Positions 1 to 8,497 of a stretch of DNA of 41,407 nucleotides are shown here, piece after piece; position 1 is the stretch's first letter, and each line of letters begins with the position of its first letter. Origin of the DNA: an uncultured Lachnospiraceae bacterium (GTDB taxonomy: Bacteria; Bacillota; Clostridia; Lachnospirales; Lachnospiraceae). The DNA is taken from NCBI GenBank assembly GCA_902781455.1, contig CACZJF010000021.1:1-41407 (forward strand), written 5' to 3'. A model generated the notes under the pieces. It saw only the letters and a list, made by a program, of their open reading frames with translations, was not told the origin of the DNA and ran no database searches. A program made the position numbers and the translations under genes.

Positions 1-59
1 TGCGGAGTGGCCGAGGAGCGCGGGAGTTGCGAAGCAACGGAGCGATCCGTACATCATAG

Positions 60-88
60 TTGGGGGCAAAAGGTACTTTTGACCCCAA
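60..88. repeat. Inverted repeat downstream of the sortase gene
   Basis: Two 13-base arms (60-72 and 76-88) pair with a single mismatch around a GTA loop. A second small hairpin, GTTGC-GAA-GCAAC, lies at 26-38. On the minus strand the large hairpin follows the sortase stop by about 24 bases, so it could act as a terminator. No run of T follows it on that strand, so a dispersed repeat element is equally possible. Nothing coding is recognisable in bases 1-111. Confidence 0.45.
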
Positions 89-111
89 CATCATAATATG
101 CCCCGGCAGGA

Positions 112-1047
112 TCACCTGAGCGATCTTCTGACCAGAAGGATCAGAAACAGAAGAAGAATCGGTGTGGCAGCAGCCCACCACCACAGCTTCCAGAAAACGG
201 GGTCTGCCAGACGGCTCAGAATGGAGAAAATTCTTTCTTCCGATGGGTTTTCCCGGTCAGCTGCAGCCACCTCGCTGCGCCTGGCATGAACATAAAGCCT
301 GTGCGAGTTAATTCCATAAGGCGTACAAGTAATGAGCGTCAGAAGATCCTTCCCCGGAAGGATGGCAAGCGCCTTTGTATCAGTAGGAATGACGGTTTCA
401 AAATCAAAGACCTTATAGTGGATCGTTCTTCCCAGTGTATGGACTTCGATCGAATCTCCGGCCTTCAGCATGTCCAGATTTGTAAACAATGTCCGGTCAG
501 GAAGACCTCTGTGCGCCGAGATGCAGGCATGCGTGCCGTCTCCTCCCACCGGAAGGCTTCTCTCTTCCAGGATACCCGCCCCCTTAGAAAGAGCCGCATC
601 GTCTGTTCCGATATACAAAGGAAGAATCAGGTCCAGACAGGGAATCCGGATCCAGCCTGCAAGATTGGTCCTTTCAAGGCACAGAACACGCGCAGCGTCC
701 AGCCATTCCCGCTTTGCAGCAGGTATTGGCTTTTCCCTTTCCTCGTGCAAAACAGCAGATTCCTCTGCCCGCTCTGACTGGTCATCCGATGCTTTTTCCG
801 ATACAGGCTGCACACCCGGCAGCCGCTCCGGACACACCCCCTTTCCAGCAAGATAGCGGTTATAGGTCCGCGCCCACTGAAGACGCCTTTCACAGTCCGC
901 GTCCTGTTCACTTTTCTGAAAGGAGGCAATTACATTTCCTGAGATATGGTCATTGTAGAATCTGGACAGATATGGATAATCCATCAGAAACAAAAACAGC
1001 AGAAACGCGCCCGAAAACAGAGCCGCACGGATTCTTTTCTTTCTCAT
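112..1047 (-). CDS. Class C sortase (pilin-polymerising type)
   Basis: This membrane transpeptidase joins sorting-signal proteins into pili or to the wall. It has 311 residues, with an N-terminal membrane segment (about 6-24) and a C-terminal one (about 289-307), the two-anchor layout of class C enzymes. The catalytic residues are visible: His179 in ISAHRGLPDRTLF, Cys241 in TLITCTPYG and Arg250 in NSHRLYVHARR. The class C lid motif (DPF/DPW) is not evident in the 30-130 linker, which is hydrophilic and Glu-rich. No good ribosome binding site precedes the ATG, but a near-consensus promoter lies about 110 bases upstream. No pilin gene is adjacent inside the window. The SpaA-like protein at the far right is a possible but distant substrate. 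The class assignment is firm; substrate and partner are unknown. Confidence 0.93.
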   Translation of the reverse strand: MRKKRIRAALFSGAFLLFLFLMDYPYLSRFYNDHISGNVIASFQKSEQDADCERRLQWARTYNRYLAGKGVCPERLPGVQPVSEKASDDQSERAEESAVLHEEREKPIPAAKREWLDAARVLCLERTNLAGWIRIPCLDLILPLYIGTDDAALSKGAGILEERSLPVGGDGTHACISAHRGLPDRTLFTNLDMLKAGDSIEVHTLGRTIHYKVFDFETVIPTDTKALAILPGKDLLTLITCTPYGINSHRLYVHARRSEVAAADRENPSEERIFSILSRLADPVFWKLWWWAAATPILLLFLILLVRRSLR

Positions 1048-1164
1048 GTCGCAAGCTGAAATCAGATGAATCAGATCAAATCAGAAACAGAAATGATAAG
1101 CAGATCAAAAAGATCACACAAATTATGAAATGTTTTAGAAATTGGATATGTTGTAGATGGGAGT

Positions 1165-1193
1165 ATCATACACCCGGGCTGAACGGTTGTCAA
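1165..1193 (-). promoter_or_regulatory. Sigma-A-type promoter of the sortase gene
   Basis: On the minus strand TTGACA (1188-1193) and TATGAT (1165-1170) are separated by 17 bases, with TG just before the -10 element. The implied leader is about 110 bases and A/T-rich, with short AATCAGAT-like repeats. Confidence 0.7.
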
Positions 1194-1219
1194 ACAGATT
1201 TTTATCCTTGCAATTTCAT

Positions 1220-1248
1220 AAAAACACCCTGGCTTTTCAGCCAGGGTG
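1220..1248 (-). terminator. Intrinsic terminator of the DUF6465 gene
   Basis: Perfect 10-base arms CACCCTGGCT/AGCCAGGGTG (1225-1234, 1239-1248) with a 4-base loop. On the minus strand they are followed by five T. The terminator lies 28 bases after the stop of the gene at 1277-1912. Confidence 0.85.
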
Positions 1249-1276
1249 CCTCATGCTTTCAATATGAATCTGATAA

Positions 1277-1912
1277 TCAAAGATCGATCTTGCCGGTGAA
1301 GGACTCGTTCAGTACATAGTAGCATGCATTGTCTTCCGGCTTCAGATACAGGTTCATGGTCTCCAGGTCAGCAGCCTTCTTCTTCAGCTCGCCGGTCCAG
1401 ATCTTCTTGACAGCAGCCTTCAGGTCTTCGATCTTGATGTCCTTGCCCAGATACTGCAGGGAGATCACTTCGTCTGCGGCCTTCTTCGTGGCAGCTTTCT
1501 TCGCGACGGTCTTCTTCACAGCAGCCTTGACTTCCTTCTCGACCTTCTTCTCCGCAGTCTTGGCAACAGCCTTCTTCGCAGCCGCCTTGACTTCCTTCTC
1601 GACCTTCTTCTCTGCAGTCTTGGCAACAGCCTTCTTCGCAGCGGTCTTGACTTCCTTCTCAACCTTCTTCTCAGCAGCCTTGACAGCGGTCGCGGCAACA
1701 GCAGCCTTGACTTCCTTCTCAGCCTTCTTCTCTACAGCCTTGACTTCCTTCTCGGCCTTCTTCTCCGCAGTCTTGGCAACAGCCTTCTTCGCAGCCGCCG
1801 CAGTCTTCTTTTCCGCTGCCTTCGCGACAGTCTTCTTCGCGGCAGCCTTGACTTCCTTCTCGACCTTGACTTCTTCCTTCTTCTCGGCAACCGCCTTCTT
1901 GACTTCCTTCAT
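1277..1912 (-). CDS. Lys/Ala/Glu-repeat protein with C-terminal DUF6465 domain
   Basis: This 211-residue protein has two parts. Residues 1 to about 148 are a highly charged K/A/E/V repeat, with units such as VEKEVKAAAKKAVAKTAEKK, likely disordered or helical and resembling histone H1 tails. Residues about 150-211 form a small domain (SLQYLGKDI, then LYLKPEDNACYYVLNESFTG) matching the DUF6465 family known mainly from Lachnospiraceae. The function of that family is not known to me. A lysine-rich N-terminus is common in it, so nucleic-acid or surface binding is only a guess. The start is fixed by a strong AGGAGGAGG site 8-10 bases upstream. The gene has its own near-consensus promoter and terminator, so it is monocistronic and probably well expressed. 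Confidence 0.85.
   Translation of the reverse strand: MKEVKKAVAEKKEEVKVEKEVKAAAKKTVAKAAEKKTAAAAKKAVAKTAEKKAEKEVKAVEKKAEKEVKAAVAATAVKAAEKKVEKEVKTAAKKAVAKTAEKKVEKEVKAAAKKAVAKTAEKKVEKEVKAAVKKTVAKKAATKKAADEVISLQYLGKDIKIEDLKAAVKKIWTGELKKKAADLETMNLYLKPEDNACYYVLNESFTGKIDL
1501..1740 (-). repeat. 60-bp coding tandem repeat, about four units
   Basis: Four successive 60-base units (starting near 1501, 1561, 1621 and 1681) align in register inside the DUF6465 gene. Each encodes 20 residues of the K/E/V/A repeat. The first three are closest to each other, and the fourth has diverged. Confidence 0.9.
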
Positions 1913-1973
1913 GGTATATCCTCCTCCTGAAACTCAGTCACAAATCATATATGTATATTTTTTCTCCTTCTGG

Positions 1974-2002
1974 ATCATACTCCATTCATACAGGCTTTTC
2001 AA
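1974..2002 (-). promoter_or_regulatory. Promoter of the DUF6465 gene
   Basis: TTGAAA (1997-2002) and TATGAT (1974-1979) on the minus strand with a 17-base spacer. The start of transcription would lie about 55 bases before the ATG at 1912. Confidence 0.7.
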
Positions 2003-2050
2003 GTCTGTATGTGCAAAAAGACGGTTATACATGTCCGGAAATGCATAATA

Positions 2051-4135
2051 TTACAGTACACTGTGACTTTCCTCTGCCTTCATCAGCCTGGACAGTTCCT
2101 CCGCGATCTGACTGTGAGAGGGATCCTTCAGTCCGGGATCCTCTGTCAGAAGACATGCGGCAGCATCCGCAGCCGCGCGCATCACGTCCGCGTCCGCGTA
2201 GATATCCGCCAGCACGAATCCGATCTCACCGCTCTGCCTGACACCGAACAGCTCACCCGGGCCGCGCAGTTCCAGATCCTTCTGCGCGATCACGAATCCA
2301 TCGTTGGAGGATGAGAGAATCTGAAGCCGCTGCTTAATCTCTTCACTCTGCATCGGGCTGATGAAGATACAGTAGGACTGGTCCTTGCCGCGCCCGACCC
2401 TTCCGCGCAGCTGGTGCAGCTGGGCAAGGCCGAACCGCTCCGCGTTCTCCACCATCATCACCGTCGCATTGGGCACATTGACGCCAACCTCAACGACGGT
2501 GGTTGAGACGAGCACCTGGATCTGGTTTTCGGAAAACCGCTCCATCACCGAGAGCTTCTCACTGCTTTTCATCTTGCCGTGCAGATATTCCACACAGATC
2601 GAAGGCAGGTATCTTTGCAGCGCTGCGCGAAGCGACTCCGTGTAGTCGATGACATTCTCTGCCTCTACCTCGTCCGACTCCTCCACCATCGGACAGATCA
2701 CATAAGCCTGATGGTGTTCGCTCACCTGCTTCGCCAGAAACTGGATCGCCTTCGGCCGCCACGAGGGTTCTAACACCGCGTTCTTGATGGGCAGCCGGTT
2801 GGACGGCATCTCGTCAATCACGGACACATCCAGATCCCCGTATAAAATGACCGCGAGGGTGCGTGGAATCGGCGTCGCACTCATGACGATTGTGTGGGGC
2901 GTGATTCCTTTTTCCTCCAGCGTCTGTCTTTGATTCACACCGAATCTGTGCTGCTCGTCCGTGATGACAAGTGCCAGATTCTGATACTGCACCTTCTGCT
3001 GGATCAGGGCATGTGTCCCGATGACAACCAGGGTCCTGCCTTCACTGATCCCCTGATAGGCCTCCCTTCTCTCAGAAGCCTTCATGGAACCGGTCAGAAG
3101 GACCGCCGGGATGGACAGGCCGGCCATCTCGCAGGTTTTCAGAAATGCCTCATAGTGCTGACGGGCAAGCACCTCCGTCGGGACCATCAGCGCGCCCTGC
3201 CTGCCGGACGCCGCGCACTGGATCAGGGCAAGGAACGCAACGATGGTCTTTCCGGAGCCAACGTCTCCCTGCACCAGCCGTGCCATCACTTTGTCAGAAG
3301 ACAGTCCGGCGGAAATCTCGTCCCATACCCGCTTCTGCGCGCCGGTCAGTTCATATGGAAGTGCCTCCAGCACCTGCCTTGTCTCGCCGCACTGCGCGAG
3401 CACACACCCGCTTTGGCGGATCTCACGTCCTTCCCTGAGCCGCTTCAGCATCAGGATAAAATAGAAGAACTCTTCGAACACAAGTCTTCTTCTTGCCTGG
3501 GAAAGCGCCTCGTTACCGGCAGGAAAATGAATCTCCCTGACCGCGTTTGCTTTCTTGGTCAGATCATACTTTCTCCGCATCGGCTCCGGAAAAGGATCCT
3601 CCGAAAGCAGGATGTGATCCGCGCCGTAAAAGACTTCCCCGAGCGCCTTCCTAAGCGCATGCTCCGTAAGCCCTCTCACCAGCGGATAGACCGGCTGGAG
3701 CGTCTTCCGCAGCCTGTCATAATCAAACAGATCATAAACCTTCGGCTGCTGGAGAAAGATCCTGCTTCCCTTTGCCTTGATCCGCCCGCGGAAAACATAC
3801 CGCACACCCGGATGGACCTGGTTTCTGAGAAACGGCATGTTGTACCATGTCACGTCCAGGTACACACCGTCTGACAGAATCTTCCCGGTCGTGATCCTGA
3901 AGGATTTCAGGTACCTGACACTCAGTGCCCGTTCAATCACACCCTCCACCGCGACACATCTTCCGTCGTCAAGGACGGACAGTCCACCCGGGGATACGGG
4001 TGCTTCAAAGGAATCGTACGCTCTGGGATAATACCGTACCAGATCACCCACCGTATGGATGCCTGCTTTTTTGAAATTCTCACTGCTCTTCGGGCCGATG
4101 CCCTTCACGGCAGTGATCGGGGAAGCTTCTGTCAT
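2051..4135 (-). CDS. recG: ATP-dependent DNA helicase RecG
   Basis: RecG is a monomeric branch-migration helicase that remodels stalled replication forks and Holliday junctions. The protein has 694 residues, normal for the family. It has an N-terminal wedge/OB domain (about 1-240, with an HhH-like KGIGPK at 11-16), Walker A GDVGSGKT (290-297), the DEQH box (393-396), SATPIPRTLA (motif III) and QLRGRVGRG (motif VI). The start is supported by AAAGGA a few bases upstream. In many Firmicutes recG lies close to the asp23/fakA pair. Here the glg operon sits between them. No clear promoter was found, and transcription may pass through from glgCD despite two hairpins. Confidence 0.97.
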   Translation of the reverse strand: MTEASPITAVKGIGPKSSENFKKAGIHTVGDLVRYYPRAYDSFEAPVSPGGLSVLDDGRCVAVEGVIERALSVRYLKSFRITTGKILSDGVYLDVTWYNMPFLRNQVHPGVRYVFRGRIKAKGSRIFLQQPKVYDLFDYDRLRKTLQPVYPLVRGLTEHALRKALGEVFYGADHILLSEDPFPEPMRRKYDLTKKANAVREIHFPAGNEALSQARRRLVFEEFFYFILMLKRLREGREIRQSGCVLAQCGETRQVLEALPYELTGAQKRVWDEISAGLSSDKVMARLVQGDVGSGKTIVAFLALIQCAASGRQGALMVPTEVLARQHYEAFLKTCEMAGLSIPAVLLTGSMKASERREAYQGISEGRTLVVIGTHALIQQKVQYQNLALVITDEQHRFGVNQRQTLEEKGITPHTIVMSATPIPRTLAVILYGDLDVSVIDEMPSNRLPIKNAVLEPSWRPKAIQFLAKQVSEHHQAYVICPMVEESDEVEAENVIDYTESLRAALQRYLPSICVEYLHGKMKSSEKLSVMERFSENQIQVLVSTTVVEVGVNVPNATVMMVENAERFGLAQLHQLRGRVGRGKDQSYCIFISPMQSEEIKQRLQILSSSNDGFVIAQKDLELRGPGELFGVRQSGEIGFVLADIYADADVMRAAADAAACLLTEDPGLKDPSHSQIAEELSRLMKAEESHSVL

Positions 4136-4228
4136 ATTTTGTCCTTTGTCATTCTGATTTACACTTCAGTGCCGGCCGCCAAAGGGCAGACGCGGCGCAG
4201 TCCTGCATACTGTCTGATCATACAACAA

Positions 4229-4250
4229 CACCCCGGATCACTCCGGGGTG
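4229..4250 (-). terminator. Terminator after glgD
   Basis: Perfect 9-base arms CACCCCGGA/TCCGGGGTG (4229-4237, 4242-4250). On the minus strand they are followed by the T-rich TTGTTGT. It probably ends glgCD before recG; the T tract is weak, so read-through is likely. Confidence 0.65.
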
Positions 4251-4270
4251 CGGAATATCACTGATGAATC

Positions 4271-4317
4271 CTGCTGTCGCTCTTCACGGCCTCTTCTCCT
4301 CAGGCTGTGAACAGCAG
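4271..4317 (-). terminator. Second, bulged hairpin directly after glgD
   Basis: Arms CTGCTG/CAGCAG (4271-4276, 4312-4317), TTCAC/GTGAA and GCCT/AGGC stack into a long stem with a one-sided bulge. It begins 9 bases after the glgD stop. There is no T tract, so a role in protecting the mRNA 3' end or in attenuation is as likely as termination. Confidence 0.4.
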
Positions 4318-4325
4318 CATTCTAA

Positions 4326-5450
4326 TTACAGTCTGTCAGCCCTGTGCACATAGCCAAGTTCGTCAGGTGTATTCAGAAGTTCCTTCGTCCGTGTGATGCG
4401 TGCGTACTTGTCCACGATCTGGGAATCCAGCTGGATATCATCGCCGATCTGCGCGTGATCCAGGATGATACTGTTCTTCACCACGGCACCCTTGCCGATA
4501 TGTACGGCTCTTCCGATGATCGAATGCTCCACCGTTCCTTCGATGTGGCATCCGTTGGCGATCATCGAATCCTTCACCTGCGCTGACTCATAGATCCGCG
4601 ACGGGTTCGTATCCGTCGTTCTGGTGTAGATCCACCAGTCATCCTGGAACAGATCCTTCTGGTTCTTCGGATCCAGCAGGCTCATGTTGGACTCATAGTA
4701 AGACTGCAGATCATCAACGGAAGCAAAGAATCCCTTATGCTGCACGCCGCGGATCTCCAACTCTTCCCTCTTGATCAGAACGCCAAGCATCTGCGAGAGG
4801 GAGTAGGTGGACGAATACTTCGCCGTCCTCTGCACCAGATCGATGAACAGGGACTTCTTCATGACATAAGTGTCCATGAACACACACTGGCTCTGGCGGT
4901 TGCCGCGGTTGATCTCCAGGGAGGTAACCACCTGATCCTGGTCCACGCCCATGACACGGCAGTTCAGGAAATGATCCTTCGCGTTGTTTACCTTGTGATA
5001 AAGCATGGTAATGTCCGCGCCGGACAGAATATGCTCATCCAGAAGCGCGCTGTAATCCTGCTTGTAGATCATGTAGCAGGGCGCAATGATGACATAATCC
5101 TGCGGGAGCTCTTCGATAAAGGTGAGGTTGTCCAGGTAATCGGAAACGTCGGTATTGTATACCTCATTCTCCATGTGATGGTTGCAGTAGAACAGCTGCA
5201 GACGGTCCCTCTTGGAGTTGAGGTTGTAATTGCGGCCCGTTCCCAGATGATCCGTCAGAGCCTTCGGATGCTTATTCAGATATACCTGGATGTTCTTGAT
5301 CCCGCTGTTGGAAAAGTTCGAAACCGGGAAATCAATGACCCTGAACTTGCCGATAAAGGTAAATGCACCTGCCGGCCTGTAGTCCTGCAGCCCGTATACA
5401 TTCACACGCCTTGGCGTTGAAGTAACGATTCCAAATGCTTTTGCTGCCAT
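4326..5450 (-). CDS. glgD: Glucose-1-phosphate adenylyltransferase, GlgD subunit
   Basis: This is the second subunit of the ADP-glucose pyrophosphorylase of Firmicutes glycogen synthesis, with 374 residues. It has the nucleotidyltransferase fold (FRVIDFPVSNFSNSGI near residues 36-51) followed by a left-handed beta-helix C-terminus (IEGTVEHSIIGRAVHIGKGA). The glycine-rich substrate loop of active subunits is replaced near residues 7-15 (GIVTSTPRR). This fits the known view that GlgD is not catalytic but modulates GlgC. The ATG follows the glgC stop by one base, with its GGGGGTGGAG binding site inside the end of glgC, so translation is coupled. Confidence 0.96.
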   Translation of the reverse strand: MAAKAFGIVTSTPRRVNVYGLQDYRPAGAFTFIGKFRVIDFPVSNFSNSGIKNIQVYLNKHPKALTDHLGTGRNYNLNSKRDRLQLFYCNHHMENEVYNTDVSDYLDNLTFIEELPQDYVIIAPCYMIYKQDYSALLDEHILSGADITMLYHKVNNAKDHFLNCRVMGVDQDQVVTSLEINRGNRQSQCVFMDTYVMKKSLFIDLVQRTAKYSSTYSLSQMLGVLIKREELEIRGVQHKGFFASVDDLQSYYESNMSLLDPKNQKDLFQDDWWIYTRTTDTNPSRIYESAQVKDSMIANGCHIEGTVEHSIIGRAVHIGKGAVVKNSIILDHAQIGDDIQLDSQIVDKYARITRTKELLNTPDELGYVHRADRL

Positions 5451-5451
5451 G

Positions 5452-6591
5452 TCACTCCACCCCCTTCACATTCTTCGAAACCAGGATAATGTTCTCACTA
5501 TCCGCGGAACCGACGACCGCGCCTTTTCCGATCTTTACACCGCTGGCAACAATCGCTCTCGTCACCGTCGCGCCTTCTTCTACCTTCGCTTTCGGCATCA
5601 GCACCGTATCGATGACCTTCGCTCCTGCCTTCACCTGGGAAAGGGTCGACAGCACACTGTTCTTCGCCATGCCCTCGACAACCGTTCCCTGCGTCAGGTA
5701 CACACGGTCGATCTCGGCGTCCGGCCCGATGTAGGCCGGAAGGGAGGACGCGTCCTCGGAATAGATCCTCCAGGTCGGATCACTCAGATCCAGCTCATTC
5801 TTCTTGTCCAGAAGATCCATGTTCGCTTCCCACAGAGAATCGATGGTTCCGACATCTTTCCAGTATCCCTCGAAGCGGTACGCGATCAGCTTCTTGTTGT
5901 CCGCAAGCATGGTCGGAATGATGTTCTTGCCGAAGTCATGGTCGGAATCCGGATCCTTCATATCCGAGATCAGCAGCTTCCTGAGGTCCTTCCAGTTGAA
6001 GATATAGATACCCATCGAAGCAAGGTTGCTCTTCGGATGCGCGGGCTTCTCCTCAAACTCCACGATATCGCCTGCTTCGTTCGTATTCATGATCCCGAAG
6101 CGGCTGGCCTCCTTGATCGGCACCGGACGGACTGCGATCGTCGCGTTCGCGCCCTGCTCGATATGAGCCTGCAGCATCTTGTCGTAATTCATCTTGTAGA
6201 TGTGGTCACCGGACAGAATCAGGAGATATTCCGGATTGTACTGATCGATGAAATCAATGTTCTGCGAGATCGCGTCCGCCGTTCCGCGATAGACATCCAG
6301 TCCGGAATCCGCCTTCTCTCTCGGGGTCAGAACAAATACACCGGCATCGGCCGAGTCCAGGCCCCAGCGCGATCCGGCTGCCACATAACTGTTCAGCAGA
6401 ACCGATTCGTACTGTGTCAGGACGCCAACAACGTTGATGCCGCTGTTCGCGCAGTTGCTGAGCGGGAAATCAACGATACGATACTTGCCTCCATAATACA
6501 CCGCCGGCTTCGCAACCTTGTCGGTGAGCTCGTGCAGTCTGCTCCCGCGCCCCCCGGCGAGGATCATAGCCAGCATATTACCTTGCTTCAT
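5452..6591 (-). CDS. glgC: Glucose-1-phosphate adenylyltransferase GlgC
   Basis: Makes ADP-glucose from ATP and glucose-1-phosphate, the committed step of bacterial glycogen synthesis. The 379-residue length is normal. The pyrophosphorylase loop AGGRGSRL lies at about 12-19, followed by [20 protein letters not shown] and LSGDHIYKM (the metal-binding Asp region). A C-terminal hexapeptide beta-helix carries regulatory sites. The start has GGAGGA nine bases upstream. It forms a two-gene operon with glgD under the promoter at 6665-6692. No glycogen synthase or branching enzyme gene is in the window. Confidence 0.97.
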   Translation of the reverse strand: MKQGNMLAMILAGGRGSRLHELTDKVAKPAVYYGGKYRIVDFPLSNCANSGINVVGVLTQYESVLLNSYVAAGSRWGLDSADAGVFVLTPREKADSGLDVYRGTADAISQNIDFIDQYNPEYLLILSGDHIYKMNYDKMLQAHIEQGANATIAVRPVPIKEASRFGIMNTNEAGDIVEFEEKPAHPKSNLASMGIYIFNWKDLRKLLISDMKDPDSDHDFGKNIIPTMLADNKKLIAYRFEGYWKDVGTIDSLWEANMDLLDKKNELDLSDPTWRIYSEDASSLPAYIGPDAEIDRVYLTQGTVVEGMAKNSVLSTLSQVKAGAKVIDTVLMPKAKVEEGATVTRAIVASGVKIGKGAVVGSADSENIILVSKNVKGVE

Positions 6592-6664
6592 GATAGATTA
6601 TCCTCCATGCCATAAAGATACTGTTAACAGTTACATGTGCAATTTGATTAAACATCTCCTATTT

Positions 6665-6692
6665 ATTATACTTGATATTTCACATTTGTCAC
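6665..6692 (-). promoter_or_regulatory. Promoter of glgCD
   Basis: GTGACA (6687-6692) and a perfect TATAAT (6665-6670) on the minus strand, spacer 16. The leader would be about 65 bases. Confidence 0.6.
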
Positions 6693-6731
6693 GAAAAAAA
6701 TGAAATCCCGGCAGAGAACGGCTAAGAACAA

Positions 6732-6787
6732 AGACCAGATGTCTGGGATGCAGAAAACGTCGTCTGCATGCCCCTGACATCTGGTCT
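6732..6787 (-). terminator. Long imperfect hairpin after the fakA-like gene
   Basis: Outer arms of 12 bases (6732-6743, 6776-6787) pair perfectly. Inner arms around 6745-6753 and 6764-6773 extend the stem with one bulge. On the minus strand a short T-rich stretch (TTGTTCTT) follows. It lies 27 bases after the stop at 6814. Confidence 0.6.
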
Positions 6788-6813
6788 GTATCACCTGTGT
6801 ACGGGAATCTGTT

Positions 6814-8472
6814 TTACTCGATGGAAATGATGTAATAGTACAGCGGCTGTCCGCCGGAAGCGACTTCGACCTCGCAGCCCGGGAACTCTTCACTGATCCT
6901 GTCGCCCAGAGCCTCCGCGTCTTCCTCACTGACATCCTTGCCGAAATAGATGGAGATCAGTTCACTGTCTTCTTCGACCAGCTTCTTCACCGACTCAAAC
7001 GCGGTCTCTCCGATCTTCGGGCCGACTGCGACGATTCCGGTATCGCCCACGCCCATGATATCGCCCGCGTGGATGGTCATCTCATCGATCTTCGTGTCCC
7101 TGACCGCGTAAGTCAGCTCTACCGTCTTCACCAGAGAGATCTCTTCCTTCATCAGCGCAGCATTCTCCTGCACGGTTTTATCCGGAAGGTAATTGACCAG
7201 GGCGGTGATGCCCTGCGGGATCGTCTTGGACGGAACCACGATGATCTCCTTGTCATGGATCATATTCTGCGCCTGCTCCGCCGCCAGAATGATATTCTTG
7301 TTGTTCGGCAGGATGAAGACCGAATCCGCGTTGACCTTATCCACCGCATCCATAATATCCTGCGTGGAGGGATTCATGGTCTGGCCGCCTTCGATCAGCT
7401 CGTCCGCGCCAAGCTCCCGGAAGATGCCGCCCAGCCCGTCACCGATGGAGACCGCGATGAAGCCGACCTCCTTATGCGGCGTCTGCACTTCCTGGGCTTC
7501 TTCCTCCTCGGGATCCTTTCTCGGATCCGCCATCGCCTCCTTCAGTTCCTCTTCCTCAAAGATATGAAGCGGATACTGCGGACGTTCCGTATTGTTGATC
7601 ACATGAATCCTGGAAAGATAGCCAAAGTTCAATGCTTTGGACAGGATCACGCCCGGATCGTCGGAATTGATGTGGACTTTCAGGCCTTCCTCACACCGCT
7701 CCGCGGCGACATCCGCGCCCTGTTCCTCCAGAAATGCCACAAATCCAAGTCTTTCGTCCTTGGAAATGTGCTCCTTGTTCTTGAGGATGAATTCTGTGCG
7801 GTAAGCATACTGCTTCACTGCAGGCGCTGCTTCCTCTTCCTCCTCCTCGATCCCGAGGAAGGCATTGAAGCAGCCCTTCATGATCTGTACAAGACCCTGC
7901 CCGCCGGAGTCAACAACACCGGCTTCCTTCAGAACCGGAAGCATCTCCGGCGTCTGGTCCAGCACAACCTGCATATGCTCGATCACACCCCGCAGGAAGT
8001 CCTCCATTTCGATCTCCGGGCACGCGGAAACCAGCTCCTGCGCACGCTCGGAGCCTGCCTTCGCCACCGTCAGGATCGTACCTTCCTTCGGTTTCATAAC
8101 CGCCTTGTAGGCTGTCTCTACCGCTTTATGAAATGCTCTCGCCGCATTCTCGGCAGTAACGGCGGTTTCATTTCTCCAGACCTTGCTGCACCCGCGGAAC
8201 AGCTGAGACAGGATGACACCTGAGTTGCCGCGCGCGCCTCTCAAGGATCCGGATGAAATTGCCTTGGAAACACTCTCCAGGGTCACCGATTCGAGGTTCT
8301 TCACCTCTTCCGCAGCGGACTGGATCGTCAGTGTCATATTCGTTCCGGTATCCCCATCCGGCACCGGAAATACATTCAGTTCGTTAATCCATTCTTTTTT
8401 CAGCTCCAGATTTCTGGCTCCTGCAAGAAACATCTTTGCCAGCAATGAAGCATCTATGGTATTTGAATTCAA
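6814..8472 (-). CDS. DAK2-domain fatty-acid kinase-like protein (FakA/YloV)
   Basis: The family phosphorylates fatty acids presented by a FakB (DegV-fold) carrier, feeding exogenous fatty acid into phospholipid synthesis. From the chosen start the protein has 552 residues: an N-terminal DhaL/DAK2 domain (NVFPVPDGDTGTNM nucleotide/Mg site, then SLRGARGNSGVILSQLF), a middle domain, and a C-terminal EDD-like domain ending LYYYIISIE. I chose the TTG at 8472 because GGAGG at 8481-8485 is exactly 8 bases upstream and the protein then begins (M)NSNTIDASLLAKMF, as in relatives. The ATG at 8487 overlaps that GGAGG and has no site of its own, and longer starts run into the asp23 gene. It lies directly downstream of the Asp23-family gene, a conserved Firmicutes pair. 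No fakB is visible. Confidence 0.9.
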   Translation of the reverse strand: MNSNTIDASLLAKMFLAGARNLELKKEWINELNVFPVPDGDTGTNMTLTIQSAAEEVKNLESVTLESVSKAISSGSLRGARGNSGVILSQLFRGCSKVWRNETAVTAENAARAFHKAVETAYKAVMKPKEGTILTVAKAGSERAQELVSACPEIEMEDFLRGVIEHMQVVLDQTPEMLPVLKEAGVVDSGGQGLVQIMKGCFNAFLGIEEEEEEAAPAVKQYAYRTEFILKNKEHISKDERLGFVAFLEEQGADVAAERCEEGLKVHINSDDPGVILSKALNFGYLSRIHVINNTERPQYPLHIFEEEELKEAMADPRKDPEEEEAQEVQTPHKEVGFIAVSIGDGLGGIFRELGADELIEGGQTMNPSTQDIMDAVDKVNADSVFILPNNKNIILAAEQAQNMIHDKEIIVVPSKTIPQGITALVNYLPDKTVQENAALMKEEISLVKTVELTYAVRDTKIDEMTIHAGDIMGVGDTGIVAVGPKIGETAFESVKKLVEEDSELISIYFGKDVSEEDAEALGDRISEEFPGCEVEVASGGQPLYYYIISIE

Positions 8473-8480
8473 AGTTCCAA

Positions 8481-8485
8481 CCTCC
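8481..8485 (-). promoter_or_regulatory. Ribosome binding site that sets a TTG start for the fakA-like gene
   Basis: GGAGG sits between the asp23 stop (8498-8500) and the TTG at 8472-8470, spacing 8. The only nearby ATG (8487-8485) overlaps this GGAGG. Confidence 0.6.
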
Positions 8486-8497
8486 ATGTACGATTGG

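Noticed and set aside
1-50. tRNA-like start (GGAGTGGCCGAGGAG) at the left edge
   Set aside because: No acceptor or T-arm partner can be folded, and there is no GGTTCGA motif downstream.
1501-1740. Regular 60-base periodicity resembling a repeat array
   Set aside because: The units are contiguous, without unique spacers, and encode an amino-acid repeat in the frame of the DUF6465 gene, so it is not CRISPR.
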